From NCBI GenBank assembly GCA_024180945.1, contig JAKSGN010000020.1:1283561-1347560 (forward strand): 64,000 bases of DNA, given 5' to 3'. This document shows positions 10,691-21,469 of this stretch, in pieces. Within the stretch, counting starts at the first letter, position 1, and each line of letters opens with the position of its first letter. The position numbers and the translations under genes were made by a program. The notes beneath the pieces are model-generated. The model ran no database searches and was not told the origin of the DNA. It worked only from the letters and a program-made list of their open reading frames with translations. Source of the DNA: Macrophomina tecta. Its lineage: Eukaryota > Ascomycota > Dothideomycetes > Botryosphaeriales > Botryosphaeriaceae.

Positions 10691-11237
10691 TAAGCGTCCC
10701 TCTCACGCCTCATGCCACTCATTCTCAATTGATGGTATTAACACTAAATCTAATAGTTATAAGCCCGGATATACGTTTAATACCTTCTGCTATCTAAAGT
10801 ATTATCTATAACCACTTTTTAGTCGTTCTAAGGCATCCAGTCGACATCTAAAGCGGCTTAAGCACACGGTGCTACTAGTAGTACGTAACCTTAACCGTTA
10901 TTAGCTAACTAAAGGTATACACTACGGTATAATAATAGCTAATAATAGCTAACCGCACCTATTATAGCATAGCTACGCATAAGCGAGCTATAGCTAACAC
11001 TATTACTATGTTCTTAAGTAATTAGTCGATCTATCGGCCCGTTTTATACGTGCGACCGAAGAACTGATCTAGTAAATAACGTATCAAAATTAATAACTAT
11101 AATGTCCTCGAAGCTAATTATTATTCTAAAAGACTCTTAAGACTAGGATATCTAGTTTAACCTTATCTAACCACGCATATAACGCGCTAATATATTTAAA
11201 TATATCGATTTAAGTAAGCCGGAACATCTAGCCTAAT
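10691..11237. other. RIP-mutated AT-rich DNA, identity not resolved
   Basis: CA and TG are scarce, TA is very frequent and all frames are broken. It is probably a degraded repeat, but I could not align it to other segments of the window. Confidence 0.4.
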
Positions 11238-11619
11238 TATTACGACACTACCTAGAGGGGATGGAGGAAGAATAGCCCCACTCTTTAAAAAAGGCCTAAC
11301 CCCTCGGAGTGGGAAATCCTTAGTCCGGATCACGCTTTAAAGGGTAGAAGGTAGATCTATTACCTAGCGTACTAACTATAGATTACTCGACTTACTAAAT
11401 CACGGTAAGCTAGCTAGTAATCTACCGTAATCTAACTAAACACCCTATATATATAGACTATACTTATTTATAGTAGATAGGACCCTTATAGTTAACTTAT
11501 TAATTAATTCTTACTCTAATATTACGTGTAATTCTTCTCTATCTACCGCTATAGCCCCCGAAAGCCTACGCTACTTAATGATACGCCCGACCTTCCCTAG
11601 AAAGAGTAACGGTATAACA
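11238..11619 (+). repeat. family B 5' LTR (RIP-mutated)
   Basis: About 382 bp running from TATTACGACAC (mutated TGTTACG...) to GGTATAACA. It matches the partial LTR at 27297-27526 and, in reverse, 45293-45677, through blocks such as the GGTAAGCTAGCTAGTAATCTA region. The sequence directly after it, CTTTAACTACTACC, is the mutated counterpart of the putative primer-binding site after the family A LTR (CTTTGACCACCATCC). Confidence 0.75.
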
Positions 11620-12386
11620 CTTTAACTACTACCCTATAGATACTAAAGGTAATTACCTAGTAAAGAATACTAACTATAAATAATAAAAATTTCCTACCCT
11701 AGTATAACTCCTAAGGGGAAGATGTGCCTATAACTAAGAGATAACCCCTACTCTAATCTTAACCTTAAGACTCTACGTAGGCCCTATATAGGCTTATCTA
11801 AAATCTTTAAGCTACTATATAGCGCCTTAAACTCGGCTAACGAAAGTAATCTAAATAAATAGCTCGCCTAATCTAAAATCTAACTCCTACGACTATCTAT
11901 CTAATATAAACCCTAATAACTAACTAGAAAGTTACGCAAGAACCCGCCTTAAACCCTAAATCTATAAATCTAGTTATATCTCTAGCCTTTAAACTAAAAA
12001 TTAAGGCCCTAGATATATTTAATAGGGCTAAAGAATAACTAGATAAATTTCTATAATAAATCTAAATATACTTTTATATATATCGAATCTTCTTTTAAGA
12101 TAATATCTAGAAGGTACTATTCGCTAGCTTCTATCTAAGAAGTAATACCGCTAGATAGTTTAAACTATACTAAATTAACTAGAATAGCACTAAGCCATAT
12201 AAAGAAACTAAAGAAATTATTTATAATTTTAAAAAATTTACCAAGGTACTATATACTATATTTAATAATAAAAATTACTACTAAGATACCGCCTATTAAA
12301 TCTACTACCTAAAATAAACTAGATTAGCCACTAACTATACCATTTAGTTTTAACTATATACCTTACGCCTTAAATAGAATAATAAG
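11620..12386 (+). pseudogene. family B gag relic, first part (interrupted by family A)
   Basis: RIP-mutated coding relic between the family B 5' LTR and the family A insertion. Stops (mostly TAG/TAA from CAG, CAA or TGG) occur throughout. It resumes after the insertion at 21470 with a collinear relic, and the duplicated ATAAG at 12382-12386 and 21470-21474 marks the break. It belongs to Ty3/Gypsy gag by position; residue-level identity is weak. Confidence 0.6.
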
Positions 12387-12828
12387 TGTTACGGCGCAGC
12401 CTACACAGGACCTGGGTAAGAAGGATAAGAAGGACAAGCGGGGCGCCTACGCGCCCGCGAGAAAGATCCACCGGCAAGGAGTCACGTGACTCCCGGTTCA
12501 ACTGTTCAGAGCCTTGGCACTCTGAACTCCTGAACTCGCGAAGTTCAGACGTTCAACCGCTTGGCAGAATGAACCCATGAACTATCAGATTGTATACACT
12601 CTCCCACTATTATATAAACCACACTCTTTAGATAGCTTTGACCTTCGTGGTCAACTTCAATAACAATTCGCACATTGTTAGTAACACGGCCTTCGCACGC
12701 AGTGCTCAGTCTTGTCACGTGTTCGACTTGCTCTCACCCTCTTCTTGTACCCACTCAAGGAAATCCTTCGACAGGTTTTCTCCCTCTTCGGTGTTTGGAT
12801 CCTTAGAGGCAGAGGCCCGCTCGTTACA
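12387..12828 (+). repeat. family A 5' LTR
   Basis: 442 bp, TGTTACGGCG...CTCGTTACA. A TATA box (TATATAAA, about 12611-12618) probably sets the U3/R boundary. A 6+6 palindrome around GTCACGTGAC lies near 12481-12490. The sequence at 12829-12843 (CTTTGACCACCATCC) is the likely primer-binding region; I could not match it to a particular tRNA. Confidence 0.93.
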
Positions 12829-12919
12829 CTTTGACCACCATCCTTGCAAGGAGAGGAAGGTTCCGAGATCAAGTCTCATCGGGTAAGGTATCACCCCCTA
12901 ACGAGTTTAGGAAACAGCA

Positions 12920-14758
12920 ATGGCACCAGGATCTCAGATGGAGGTCGACCCGGTCGAGGGTCAGGTTCAGGGTGCCCAGGGGCCAGCTCAGCCCACACAG
13001 CAAACGGAGCCCACCAGAGCTGAGCTCTTGCAGCTCATCGAGGAGCTGAAGGCTCAGAACGCTCGACTGATCGAGCATACGACAAAGCGGAGCGCTACTA
13101 AGGTTAAAGTAGCGGCACCCGAGAAGTTCGATGGGGACAGGAAGAAGCTTCAATCCTTCCTCCTCCAGATGCAACGCTACCTCCAGTTCAATCAAGCGCA
13201 ATTCGACAGCGACGCCGAGGAAGTACTCTTCGCATCGACCTACCTCAGAGGAACGGCAGAGGCATGGATGGAACCATACCTTCGCGACCACCTAGCCAAC
13301 GAACACTCTCTCGAGAAGAGACGAGAAAAGACCAAGGAAATCTTCGGCACCTATACGGGATTCGCAGACAACCTTAGGGCCACTTTCAACGATCGAGATG
13401 AAGTCCGCAAAGCCTCCAACGATATCATGACCGTTAAACAATTGGGATCTGTAGCTGTCTACGCAACCAAGTTTCAACAGCTTGCAGCCTACCTCGAATG
13501 GTCAGACGAGACTTTCCGCGACCTCTTCTACAAAGGCCTGAAGGAAGAAGTCAAGAAGAACATGATTACCCACGAATACCCGGCCACCTTTCAAAAGATG
13601 GTAGACCTTGCGTCTCAGATCGACGGTCGCATGTACGAATGGAAAATGGGTTCCCGACAAGCCAACACCTCGAAACCTCGCCGTGAAAGAACAACCCTCG
13701 AAGGCGGAGACGCTATGGCCCTCGACGCGGCCAACAGACAGGACTCCAAGAAGGGCAACAACAACGGTCGAAACAAGAAGCCCAAAGGACCTAACCCGAA
13801 CTGGACGGACGAGCAAAAACAGCGCTACAAGGATCGACTCTGCATCACCTGCGGAAGTGACAAGCACTTCTCTCCTAAGTGCCCGCAGAACCCTCGCAAC
13901 AAGAAGGATGGAAAGCAGACCTCGAGCGCTCAACGCGAAGCATCGGTTGCATCCCGTCAAGACAATCACGATATGCTGCACTGGACAGCCTGCTACAACG
14001 ATGACTGTCAGACGCACCAAAGCAGCAAGGACATATCGGGATGGTACCCCCACGAACCGCGACAATTCGGTATGATGACTAGGAACGAGGAAGTCATCGA
14101 GACCGACGATATTATCGACAGTTTCCCCTTGGACGAAGAACTGGTCAACAGCGAAACAGGAGAACTCTACGAGAGCACGACCGAAAGCGGCGATAGCGTA
14201 CGGTCAGGGGACCCTCCGATGCTGTCCGATAAATGGGATACCCTCATCTCATTGGAAGTTCTTGCCGAAAGATACGGCATTAGCAAGCACTTACATGACG
14301 AATGGGGCAACCTCAGGACCATCTGGATTCCGCATCAAAGAAGCCTTGCCTTGACAGTCCTCTGGGAATGGCGCCAGAATACTCTTTGGGAAATCCGGAT
14401 CGAACAAAACGGAAAGAAGTACGAACTCCCAGTAACTAAGAATACGACACTTGTCGAGCGCCACCACCAAGGAACCTCTGCGCGCGAACAGGCAGACTAC
14501 GACTCCCTCCGAGAGTTAGCGAGGATTCTTTGTCGGCACGGTACGGCAACCATCCAGAATCGCACACTCCAGTGGATACCGGACGAGAAACTCAACATGC
14601 CGACTTTCCGATACCAGGTGCGAAGGGATATAGTCTACCAGCGGAAACAGTTGCGTGCCAATAAATGGACCAACTGGAAACAAGCATACCTTCAAGTCAA
14701 CGAATGGGAAGACTACATGCACAGCGAAGTCTACGGCTATCCGAAGCCAAAAAACTAG
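12920..14758 (+). CDS. gag: Gag polyprotein of family A
   Basis: 612 residues. N-terminal capsid-like region of the retrotransposon gag family ([20 protein letters not shown], then [18 protein letters not shown]), followed by a basic linker and one CCHC zinc knuckle, [14 protein letters not shown] (C-x2-C-x4-H-x4-C, about residues 311-324), which would bind packaged RNA. A ~280-residue C-terminal extension without recognised domain follows. The ATG at 12920 lies ~90 bp after the LTR with AGCAATGG context. The stop TAG (14756-14758) is preceded by a slippery heptamer, so Pol is made by frameshifting. Mutated relatives occur at 52.7-54.1, 55.1-57.0 kb and, reversed, 47.6-48.7 kb. Confidence 0.93.
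   Translation: MAPGSQMEVDPVEGQVQGAQGPAQPTQQTEPTRAELLQLIEELKAQNARLIEHTTKRSATKVKVAAPEKFDGDRKKLQSFLLQMQRYLQFNQAQFDSDAEEVLFASTYLRGTAEAWMEPYLRDHLANEHSLEKRREKTKEIFGTYTGFADNLRATFNDRDEVRKASNDIMTVKQLGSVAVYATKFQQLAAYLEWSDETFRDLFYKGLKEEVKKNMITHEYPATFQKMVDLASQIDGRMYEWKMGSRQANTSKPRRERTTLEGGDAMALDAANRQDSKKGNNNGRNKKPKGPNPNWTDEQKQRYKDRLCITCGSDKHFSPKCPQNPRNKKDGKQTSSAQREASVASRQDNHDMLHWTACYNDDCQTHQSSKDISGWYPHEPRQFGMMTRNEEVIETDDIIDSFPLDEELVNSETGELYESTTESGDSVRSGDPPMLSDKWDTLISLEVLAERYGISKHLHDEWGNLRTIWIPHQRSLALTVLWEWRQNTLWEIRIEQNGKKYELPVTKNTTLVERHHQGTSAREQADYDSLRELARILCRHGTATIQNRTLQWIPDEKLNMPTFRYQVRRDIVYQRKQLRANKWTNWKQAYLQVNEWEDYMHSEVYGYPKPKN
14749..14755 (+). promoter_or_regulatory. -1 ribosomal frameshift site (A AAA AAC) at the gag-pol junction
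   Basis: In the gag frame the codons read CCA AAA AAC TAG, so the canonical X-XXY-YYZ heptamer AAAAAAC directly abuts the gag stop. The pol frame is -1 relative to gag and continues as [10 protein letters not shown]. The heptamer is preserved in the mutated copy at 56969-56975. A downstream stimulatory structure was not modelled. Confidence 0.75.
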
Positions 14759-16509
14759 ACGGCCCTACGGCATTGGGATCGACCCAGGGGCCACAGTCTA
14801 GGTCCCTTCACATGGTATCACGCACATCGAATACGGAAATTCTCACCGGACCAAATCTTTGGAAACAATTCAAAACGAAAGGAACACTCAACGGAGTGCC
14901 CATCAGGATACTGATCGACACAGGATCAAGCGGAAACTTTATACACAACGAGTTTGTGGAACAATGCAAGATCCTATACCGGAAGAAGAAAGAGCCATAC
15001 CCACTCAGCGGATTCGACGGGAAAAGCTCAGTCTACGGAGAAGGCTGGGTAAAGATAGAAACGGAGGAAGCAACCCTCCAGATCAAGAACCATCGGGAGC
15101 AGATTTCCCTCGATGTCCAAAGGATCCCCGGGCATGACATTATTCTAGGTATGCCCTGGATCCGAACACAGAAACCTATCTTCGACTTCAGCGAAGGAGA
15201 CGAAATCGTCTTTCGAGAAGAGATCGACGACCTCCTACGAAAATTCGGTTTACGCATGGAAAACGGGTTAATGAACACCCTACAGCGACTCTTGTCTACT
15301 ATGAATCGGGAAGTAGCCAGCGTAAGGCCCAAGAGCGGCAGCTGTGTAGGCGACTCCGATAGTGGTGTAAGTCAGAACCAGGACTGCGACGCAGAAGGCG
15401 AAGCCTCCTTGGTAAAATGCAACCCTATCGCAGGAATAAGCCCTACCGAGCGAAACGATACCCTCGAATCATCAAGAGAAGAGCAAGACTCAAACGATGG
15501 CGTAAGGCCCAGTGACGGCAACATCAACGGCAACCTTGAGGGAGGCCTAAGACAGGACCAGGACTGCAGCGTGCAAGACGCCGCCTCCTCGGTAAAATGC
15601 AGCGCCTCAAGCGGAGTAAGCCCTACCGAGTCAAGTATTCCCGAAAATCAGGTACAACATTTGTCACGAAGGACCACGCAGAGAAAGCGTAAGGCCAAGA
15701 GTAAGGCTTCGCGGAAGCAATTGGCAGCCACCGAACCTCCCGTGGACGTACAGACAATCTCAAGAGAGGCATTCAGGCGTATGCGACGCCAAGGACAACA
15801 GGTCTGCCTCATGTACATCAAACCCTCACCGGCGGTGCAACAGAGAGCACTGGCCAGGGCCCAACGGGAAAGGCCAAGGGATGAGGACTGTCCAACTCCC
15901 ATCGGAGGAGACGATCCTGCGAGGATCAAGAGAGGACAACACGGTAGTTTGGAGATGTGGCAGCAACCACAAGGAACACCTCCAATCCCAGAAATGGAAA
16001 CGGTACCCGACGAATATTGGGACTTAGTTGCCGTTTGCCAAGAAAGAGGAAAGGGAGACTTGCCAAAGCACCAACCGTGGGACCACGAGATTCCGCTCAA
16101 GCCAGGAACGAAACCGGCTTATAAGCCTATCTACTCCTTATCAAAGAAGGAAATGGAGGCTTTGAAGGAATACATCGAGAAGAACCTCGAACGAGGATAC
16201 ATTCGGCCATCGACGTCATCAGCCGGATATCCGATCCTCTTCGTCCCCAAGAAGAATGGCAAGTTACGCCTCTGTGTCGACTACCGACAACTTAACGACA
16301 TCACGATCAAGAACCGATACCCGCTCCCACGCATCGACGAGCTCCAGGACAAGTTAGGGAACGCAAAGTACTTTACGAAGCTGGACCTACGGGACGGTTA
16401 CCACTTGGTCAGAATCAAGGAAGGGGAAGAGTGGAAGACAGCCTTCCGCACGAGACTAGGACTATACGAGTATACGGTTATGCCATTCGGGCTTACCAAC
16501 GCACCAGCA
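14756..16509 (+). pseudogene. pol: Pol of family A, 5' part (protease and N-terminal RT), cut by LINE
   Basis: Aspartic protease with [10 protein letters not shown] (catalytic DTG at about 14917) and [10 protein letters not shown] long Ser/Glu-rich spacer follows, then Ty3-type reverse transcriptase: [45 protein letters not shown] (first catalytic Asp) and [10 protein letters not shown], where the LINE begins. Joining across the LINE after removing one target duplication restores the frame (TNAPA then TFQNLVND), so nothing but the LINE breaks this gene. The enzyme makes element cDNA in cytoplasmic particles. Confidence 0.93.
16498..16509 (+). repeat. LINE target-site duplication, left copy
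   Basis: AACGCACCAGCA here and at 17745-17756. The first two A residues of the right copy could belong to the LINE tail, so the duplication is 10-12 bp. Confidence 0.9.
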
Positions 16510-17744
16510 CGGGTACACTCCCTACAATACAGAGATCTCCACCTTAAGCAAAGCAGATGCTGCTACTGAGCACTCAAAAGCGTTGGCAGAGGCCCCGGAC
16601 AATCTTATAGCTCTCTACTCTGATGCCTCATCACTTCCTCAGGGAATGGGAATAGGTGTTGGAGTGGTACTGTTAGATTACAGCCAATCCAGAGACAAAA
16701 TCCAAGTAAGAGCTACTAAGAATATTGGTCCCAACGCTCTCGTTTATAACGGTGAACTTGATGGCATAACCACTGCCCTTGAGCTAGCCAACAAACATGG
16801 GTACAAGTCAAAAGATATAAGAGTCTTTGCGGATAACCAGGCTGCACTCTTGAGGCTCAAACACCCTAACAACACGCCTGGCCAACGGTGGCAGCAACGG
16901 GCAATTCACGCTGCCAGGCAGCTAAGAGACAGGGACAACAAAGTCACGGTTGAATGGGTTCCGGGGCACGTCAACGTGCACGGAAATGAGGAGGCCGACA
17001 GACTTGCTAAACAAGCAACGTTAATCCCCCCTACAACAGAAGACACTTCTGTTGCATTCTACGGAATGCAACTAAAAGAAGTTCTCTACAACGAGTGGAA
17101 AAGCCAGCTCTTATCAGTTCCCAGCTCAGCCTACAGTAAAGCATTTACCTGGAAGATAAAGAGGAAGCTGATCGCCCCTACTACAGTAAGGGAAACAGCT
17201 TCCTCCTTCTACCAGCTGAAGATTGGACACGGGTACTTCAAGTCCTATCTCTACCGTTTTAACCATGTAGAGGATGATAGATGCTACTGCTCTGGTACGG
17301 CAAAGCAAACACCGAGACATCTCCTCTTAGACTGTTATTTATATAGAGCTGAAAGGCTCTCTATAAAAGACGCTCTGGAGAAACCTATTCTTAATCTTAC
17401 GGACCTATTCACTACAAATAAAGGCGCTCAAGCAACAGCTGAGTTTCTTAGAAAAACCAAGATATCTACGCGCCGGTGGATTCTTAACAACACGCCCGAC
17501 GGGGTTTAAATACGTCCGACGCTTACACTCCTTTGTTTTCTATTACTATTCTCTTATACTATCTCCTTAGAGGCCTGCCTCTCGTTTGGCTTTTAAGTCT
17601 ACTATTCCTTGTGCTCTCCTAGAATGCTTCTTTTACAAGGAGCCTCTAGAAAATGTATAACTAGAAACGGCTTCTAAAGCCCGTCTTTGATAGTCTCTGA
17701 CTCAAGAAGGACGTTAAACTAAATAAATAAATAAATAAATAAAT
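16510..17744 (+). mobile_element. 5'-truncated LINE (Tad-like) nested in family A pol
   Basis: A 1235-bp insertion carrying only the end of ORF2 (RNase H and a C-terminal zinc knuckle), a ~200-bp 3' UTR and a tail of repeated AAAT (about 17718-17744). It is flanked by a 10-12-bp target duplication. The 5' truncation, simple-repeat tail and variable-length duplication are the signature of target-primed reverse transcription. The 3' UTR matches the minus-strand fragment at 6378-6560. Composition is unmutated. Confidence 0.95.
16511..17509 (+). pseudogene. LINE ORF2 fragment: RNase H plus C-terminal zinc knuckle
   Basis: The frame is open from the first bases of the insertion to TAA at 17507-17509, ~332 codons, with no native start because the 5' end is missing. 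RNase H residues are visible: YSDAS (Asp), NGELDG (Glu), FADNQAAL (Asp) and VPGHVNVHGNEEAD (His and Asp). Near the end CYCSGTAKQTPRHLLLDC gives the C/H knuckle found after RNase H in Tad/I-clade LINEs. The endonuclease and RT are absent. Confidence 0.9.
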
Positions 17745-20127
17745 AACGCACCAGCAACCTTTCAGAATCTCGTCAATGACACGCTGCGCGAATACTTGGA
17801 TATCTTCTGCATGGCTTACCTCGACGACATCCTCATCTTTTCAGACACCCTTGAGGAACACAAGAAGCATGTCAGAAAGGTCCTAGAAACGCTTCAAGCA
17901 AAGAATCTCACTATTGCACCGGACAAGTGCTTCTGGCATACCCAGAAAGTGGAATTCTTAGGCTTTGTCATCACCCCCGGACATGTCGGTATGGACGACT
18001 CGAAACTGGATTCCATCAGAGAATGGCCAGTACCGAAGACGATCAAGGAAGTACAGTCCTTCCTTGGGTTCGCGAATTTCTACAGGAAGTTCATCTGGAA
18101 CTATTCAAAGGTCACGGAACCTTTAACGCGACTCACTCAGAAGGAGCATGGCTTCCAATGGGGAGACGATCAGCAGCAAGCCTTCGATTCGCTGAAACGG
18201 ATGTTTTGCGAAGCACCCGTCTTAGGGATATACGATCCCGACAAACCAATCGAAGTAGAAACTGACGCGTCAGGATTCGCCCTAGGAGCATGTCTCAGCC
18301 AGCCTGACGATGAAGGCAGATGGCATCCGATCGCGTTCTACTCAAGAAAGTTCACCCCAGCAGAGCTCAACTACGACACTCATGACAAGGAGCTCTTGGC
18401 TATCGTCTCAGCATTCAAGCACTGGAGACACTACCTAGAAGGAACCGACCAACAGGTGATAGTGCATTGTGACCATCAGAATCTCACGCGCTTCACCACG
18501 ACCAAGGAGCTGAACCGACGACAAGTTCGCTGGTCACAAGAATTGGCATCCTACAATTTCAAGATCACACACAGAAAAGGTGTAGATAACGCCGCCGCTG
18601 ACGCGCTCAGCAGAAGGGTAGACTACATGGAAGGAAGAATCGAGCCGCAACCTGCAGTACTGCAGTGGACAAGCGATGGATCGCTCACCCTTGCCAGACA
18701 GTCTTTCCCAATGCTTCGCATCGAGTCAAACCCGTGGCATCAGAAGATCCGAGAAGCATACGCTCAGGACTCCTTCGCGCAGGAACTTTTAGCGCTTGAG
18801 GACGACCCGCGTGTTGCTCGAGATAGAGAAGGAACGCTTCTCTTCAAAGGGTTAATCTATGTCCCGACAAGACTGCGAGAAGCACTCGTTAAAGACATGC
18901 ACGTAGCACCCGCGCATGGACATCAGGGCATCGACAGGACAACCGAGAGGATCACGCAAAACTTCTACTTTCCGGGATTACGAAAGACGGTCCAGCGTAT
19001 AGTCTCGCAATGCGACCTTTGCATCCGGAGCAAAGCCGCGACACACGCTCCGTACGGACATTTACAACCCCTGGAAGTACCAGAACGACCATGGCAATGG
19101 GTCACGCTAGACTTCATCACAAAGCTACCAAGGTCTAGGGACCCGCTCACAGAAGTCAAGTTCGACTCGATCCTAGTCTTTGTCGACAGACTCACGAAGT
19201 ACGCCTACTTCTTGCCCTACCTAGAGGCATCGAATGCAGAACAGCTAGCCCACACGTTTCTCCGATACATCTTCGCGGATCACGGAATGCCGGAAGTATT
19301 GGTTTCGGACAGGGACAAGCTGATGAGATCAGAATTTTGGCAAACGCTTATGCGCCAGCTTGGAGCAAAGAACAAACTCTCTACAACGGCACACGCGCAA
19401 ACCGACGGCCAGACAGAACGGATGAACCGGACTCTCGAACAGTATCTTCGCTGTTACATCAACTACCCACAGGATGACTGGGCCACATGGCTACCCATGG
19501 CACAATTCGCCTATAACAGCGCCAAACAAGAGTCAACCAACGTATCCCCGTTCTTTGCCAACTATGGGTTTGAACCAGACGCGTATAGAGAGGCCATCCC
19601 AAGCAGAAAATTGGCCCAGAAAGGCGTTCTCAAGGCCGAGCAGCTAAGGGGATTGCACAAAGCCATCAGTCTCGACCTCGAATATGTACGAATTATGATG
19701 TCCAAATACTACAACAGACGGCACCAGGCGGCACCGAACCTTAAAAGGGGGGATAAAGTGTACCTCCTCACGAAAAACATCAAATCAAAACGACCGAGCG
19801 ACAAATTGGATTTCAAGAAAATCGGTCCATTCGAAATTGCAGAAAAACTCGGAGAAGTCACGTATCGACTCAAATTGCCTAACACACGGATGAACTCCAC
19901 CTTTCACGTGGCAATGCTCGAGCCAGCACCAGAAAACGCCACCATTCCGGAAACTCAGGAAGAAATTATACCAGAAAACCCTGACGCCGAAGAAGACCAG
20001 TACCCAGTCGAGAAGATCCTAGACTGCAAGCGGTTCGGTCGTCAGCTCAAATATCTCGTCAAATGGGAAGGTTACGGGAATGAAGACAACCAGTGGGTGC
20101 CAAAGGACGACATACACTCAGACCTTG

Positions 20128-20927
20128 TCACGGAGTTCCATCGCCAGAACCCTGACCTCCCGCGGAAACGAGGCCGTCCTCGAACGAGAACGACGGAAGG
20201 CCCTCGAGAGTCGCAACATCCCACACCAGGGACGACGACCGGCGAACAGAATCCACAGGTCCAGGAGAACGCGGGGACCACGCACCAGCCACAGGCTCGC
20301 CGGCAGAATCGGCAAACCCAGCCTCCCGCGGCGCAGCAGGATCCACCGACTCGTGACGTGGCCGTTTTGACGCGGACGGACCCCCGGAATTCTCAGGGTC
20401 AGACGGCTCCCCAGCCGCCAGCTGCTCCAACAGCCTCTGATCCTTCATCTCCAGAGCCGCGACATCCTCCGAAGAAAGTTCGCGATCAAGAATGGAGAAA
20501 CCACGATCCTCCAGCAACTTCTGCTGTTTCCGAAGGCGTACTAGCTTCGAGGAAGAAGCGCGAAGGCGAGATTGTAACCTCTCCAACGCCTCCGAGGCCT
20601 CCTGGAAATCACGATAAGCAGCCTCCTCCTCAGAACGGATCCGCTCTTGTTGGCGACGCAAACGATTCACTGTTAGGACGTCAGCAAGGAAAAGAACAAA
20701 GAAAACGAATCCTTACTAGTGGACACGGAAACCCTCTGAGCGTCACACATGGTATAACCACGAGCCGCACACTCTCCACAACGGGACGAACGAGGACCAA
20801 TCCTACAGACACGCCCGTTAGCGGAACAATCGAAACAAGCACGCGTGACCGGAGCAAAGGAATTGATCGCGGTCGACAACTCAGCGCGATAAGCCGACTC
20901 GTCGCGAGAACGTTTCACGCCAGCCAT
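20128..20927 (-). CDS. antisense accessory gene of family A: Zn2Cys6-like plus coiled-coil protein, two exons
   Basis: ATG at 20925-20927. Exon 1 is 20717-20927. The intron 20670-20716 (47 nt) has donor GTAAGG, branch GCTGAC and acceptor ACAG. Exon 2 is 20128-20669. Splicing joins the frames exactly, giving 250 residues. Residues 31-61 hold six Cys spaced C-x2-C-x6-C-x8-C-x2-C-x7-C, the spacing of fungal Zn2Cys6 clusters, though the basic residues usual between Cys2 and Cys3 are mostly missing. Residues ~72-135 are a charged coiled coil (RRQQERIRSEEEAAYRDFQE), then an acidic/Pro-rich tail with a KRPRHE basic patch. It starts ~100 bp inside the 3' LTR, so its promoter would be antisense in that LTR. 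Decayed relatives sit at the same place in B, E and F elements. Function unknown. Confidence 0.72.
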
Positions 20928-21013
20928 GACGAAGGAAACTTACGGGAGAAAGAGGAATCACAGCAGCAGACGAATTATAGCCTTTACGGAGAATCTTCGG
21001 GCCGAAGATCCTT

Positions 21014-21024
21014 AAAGGGGGGGA
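21014..21024 (+). other. polypurine tract of family A
   Basis: AAAGGGGGGGA just before the 3' LTR, the expected primer for plus-strand DNA synthesis. Equivalent tracts, reversed, adjoin the LTRs at 40971, 45677 and 49256. Confidence 0.85.
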
Positions 21025-21027
21025 TAG

Positions 21028-21469
21028 TGTTACGGCGCAGCCTACACAGGACCTGGGTAAGAAGGATAAGAAGGACAAGCGGGGCGCCTACGCGCCCGCG
21101 AGAAAGATCCACCGGCAAGGAGTCACGTGACTCCCGGTTCAACTGTTCAGAGCCTTGGCACTCTGAACTCCTGAACTCGCGAAGTTCAGACGTTCAACCG
21201 CTTGGCAGAATGAACCCATGAACTATCAGATTGTATACACTCTCCCACTATTATATAAACCACACTCTTTAGATAGCTTTGACCTTCGTGGTCAACTTCA
21301 ATAACAATTCGCACATTGTTAGTAACACGGCCTTCGCACGCAGTGCTCAGTCTTGTCACGTGTTCGACTTGCTCTCACCCTCTTCTTGTACCCACTCAAG
21401 GAAATCCTTCGACAGGTTTTCTCCCTCTTCGGTGTTTGGATCCTTAGAGGCAGAGGCCCGCTCGTTACA
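21028..21469 (+). repeat. family A 3' LTR
   Basis: 442 bp with the same ends as the 5' LTR and no difference noticed on reading, implying a recent insertion. Followed by the ATAAG target duplication. Confidence 0.93.

Larger units (their letters stand above)
17757..21221 (+). pseudogene. pol: Pol of family A, 3' part (RT end, RNase H, integrase, chromodomain)
   Basis: Continues the frame broken at 16509. RT active site AYLDDILIFS (about 17815); connection SFLGFANFYRKFI; RNase H VETDASGFALGACLSQ; integrase zinc finger HGHQGIDR...CDLCIRSK (18.91-19.03 kb); DDE core with TLDFITKLP, VSDRDKLMRSEFW and TDGQTERMNRTLEQYL; then a C-terminal chromodomain (VEKILDCKRFGRQLKYLVKWEGY, 20.0-20.12 kb) that targets integration to modified chromatin. 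Beyond about 20.16 kb the frame stays open through a Pro/Gln/Arg-rich tail and into the 3' LTR to 21221. That tail overlaps the antisense gene and may not be functional coding sequence; the true C-terminus is uncertain. Confidence 0.9.
12387..21469 (+). mobile_element. family A Ty3/Gypsy chromovirus, young, with nested LINE
   Basis: Complete LTR retrotransposon: 442-bp LTRs at both ends with no difference noticed on reading, TG...CA termini and a 5-bp target duplication ATAAG (12382-12386 and 21470-21474). The order is 5' LTR, gag, -1 frameshift site, pol (protease, RT, RNase H, integrase, chromodomain), antisense accessory gene, polypurine tract, 3' LTR. Unlike its surroundings it keeps normal CA/TG content, so it postdates the main RIP episode or escaped it. 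The LINE in RT makes this copy non-autonomous. Without the LINE the element would be about 7.8 kb. Confidence 0.95.

Noticed and set aside
12386..12580. Small frame at the start of both family A LTRs
   Set aside because: LTR sequence; in the 3' LTR it is merely the run-through end of the pol frame.
13502..14065. 187-codon minus-strand frame opposite family A gag, and the one at 12869-13291
   Set aside because: Shadow of gag: no motif, no intron signals, and it mirrors the gag codons. Unlike the antisense gene at 20128-20927, there is no independent support.
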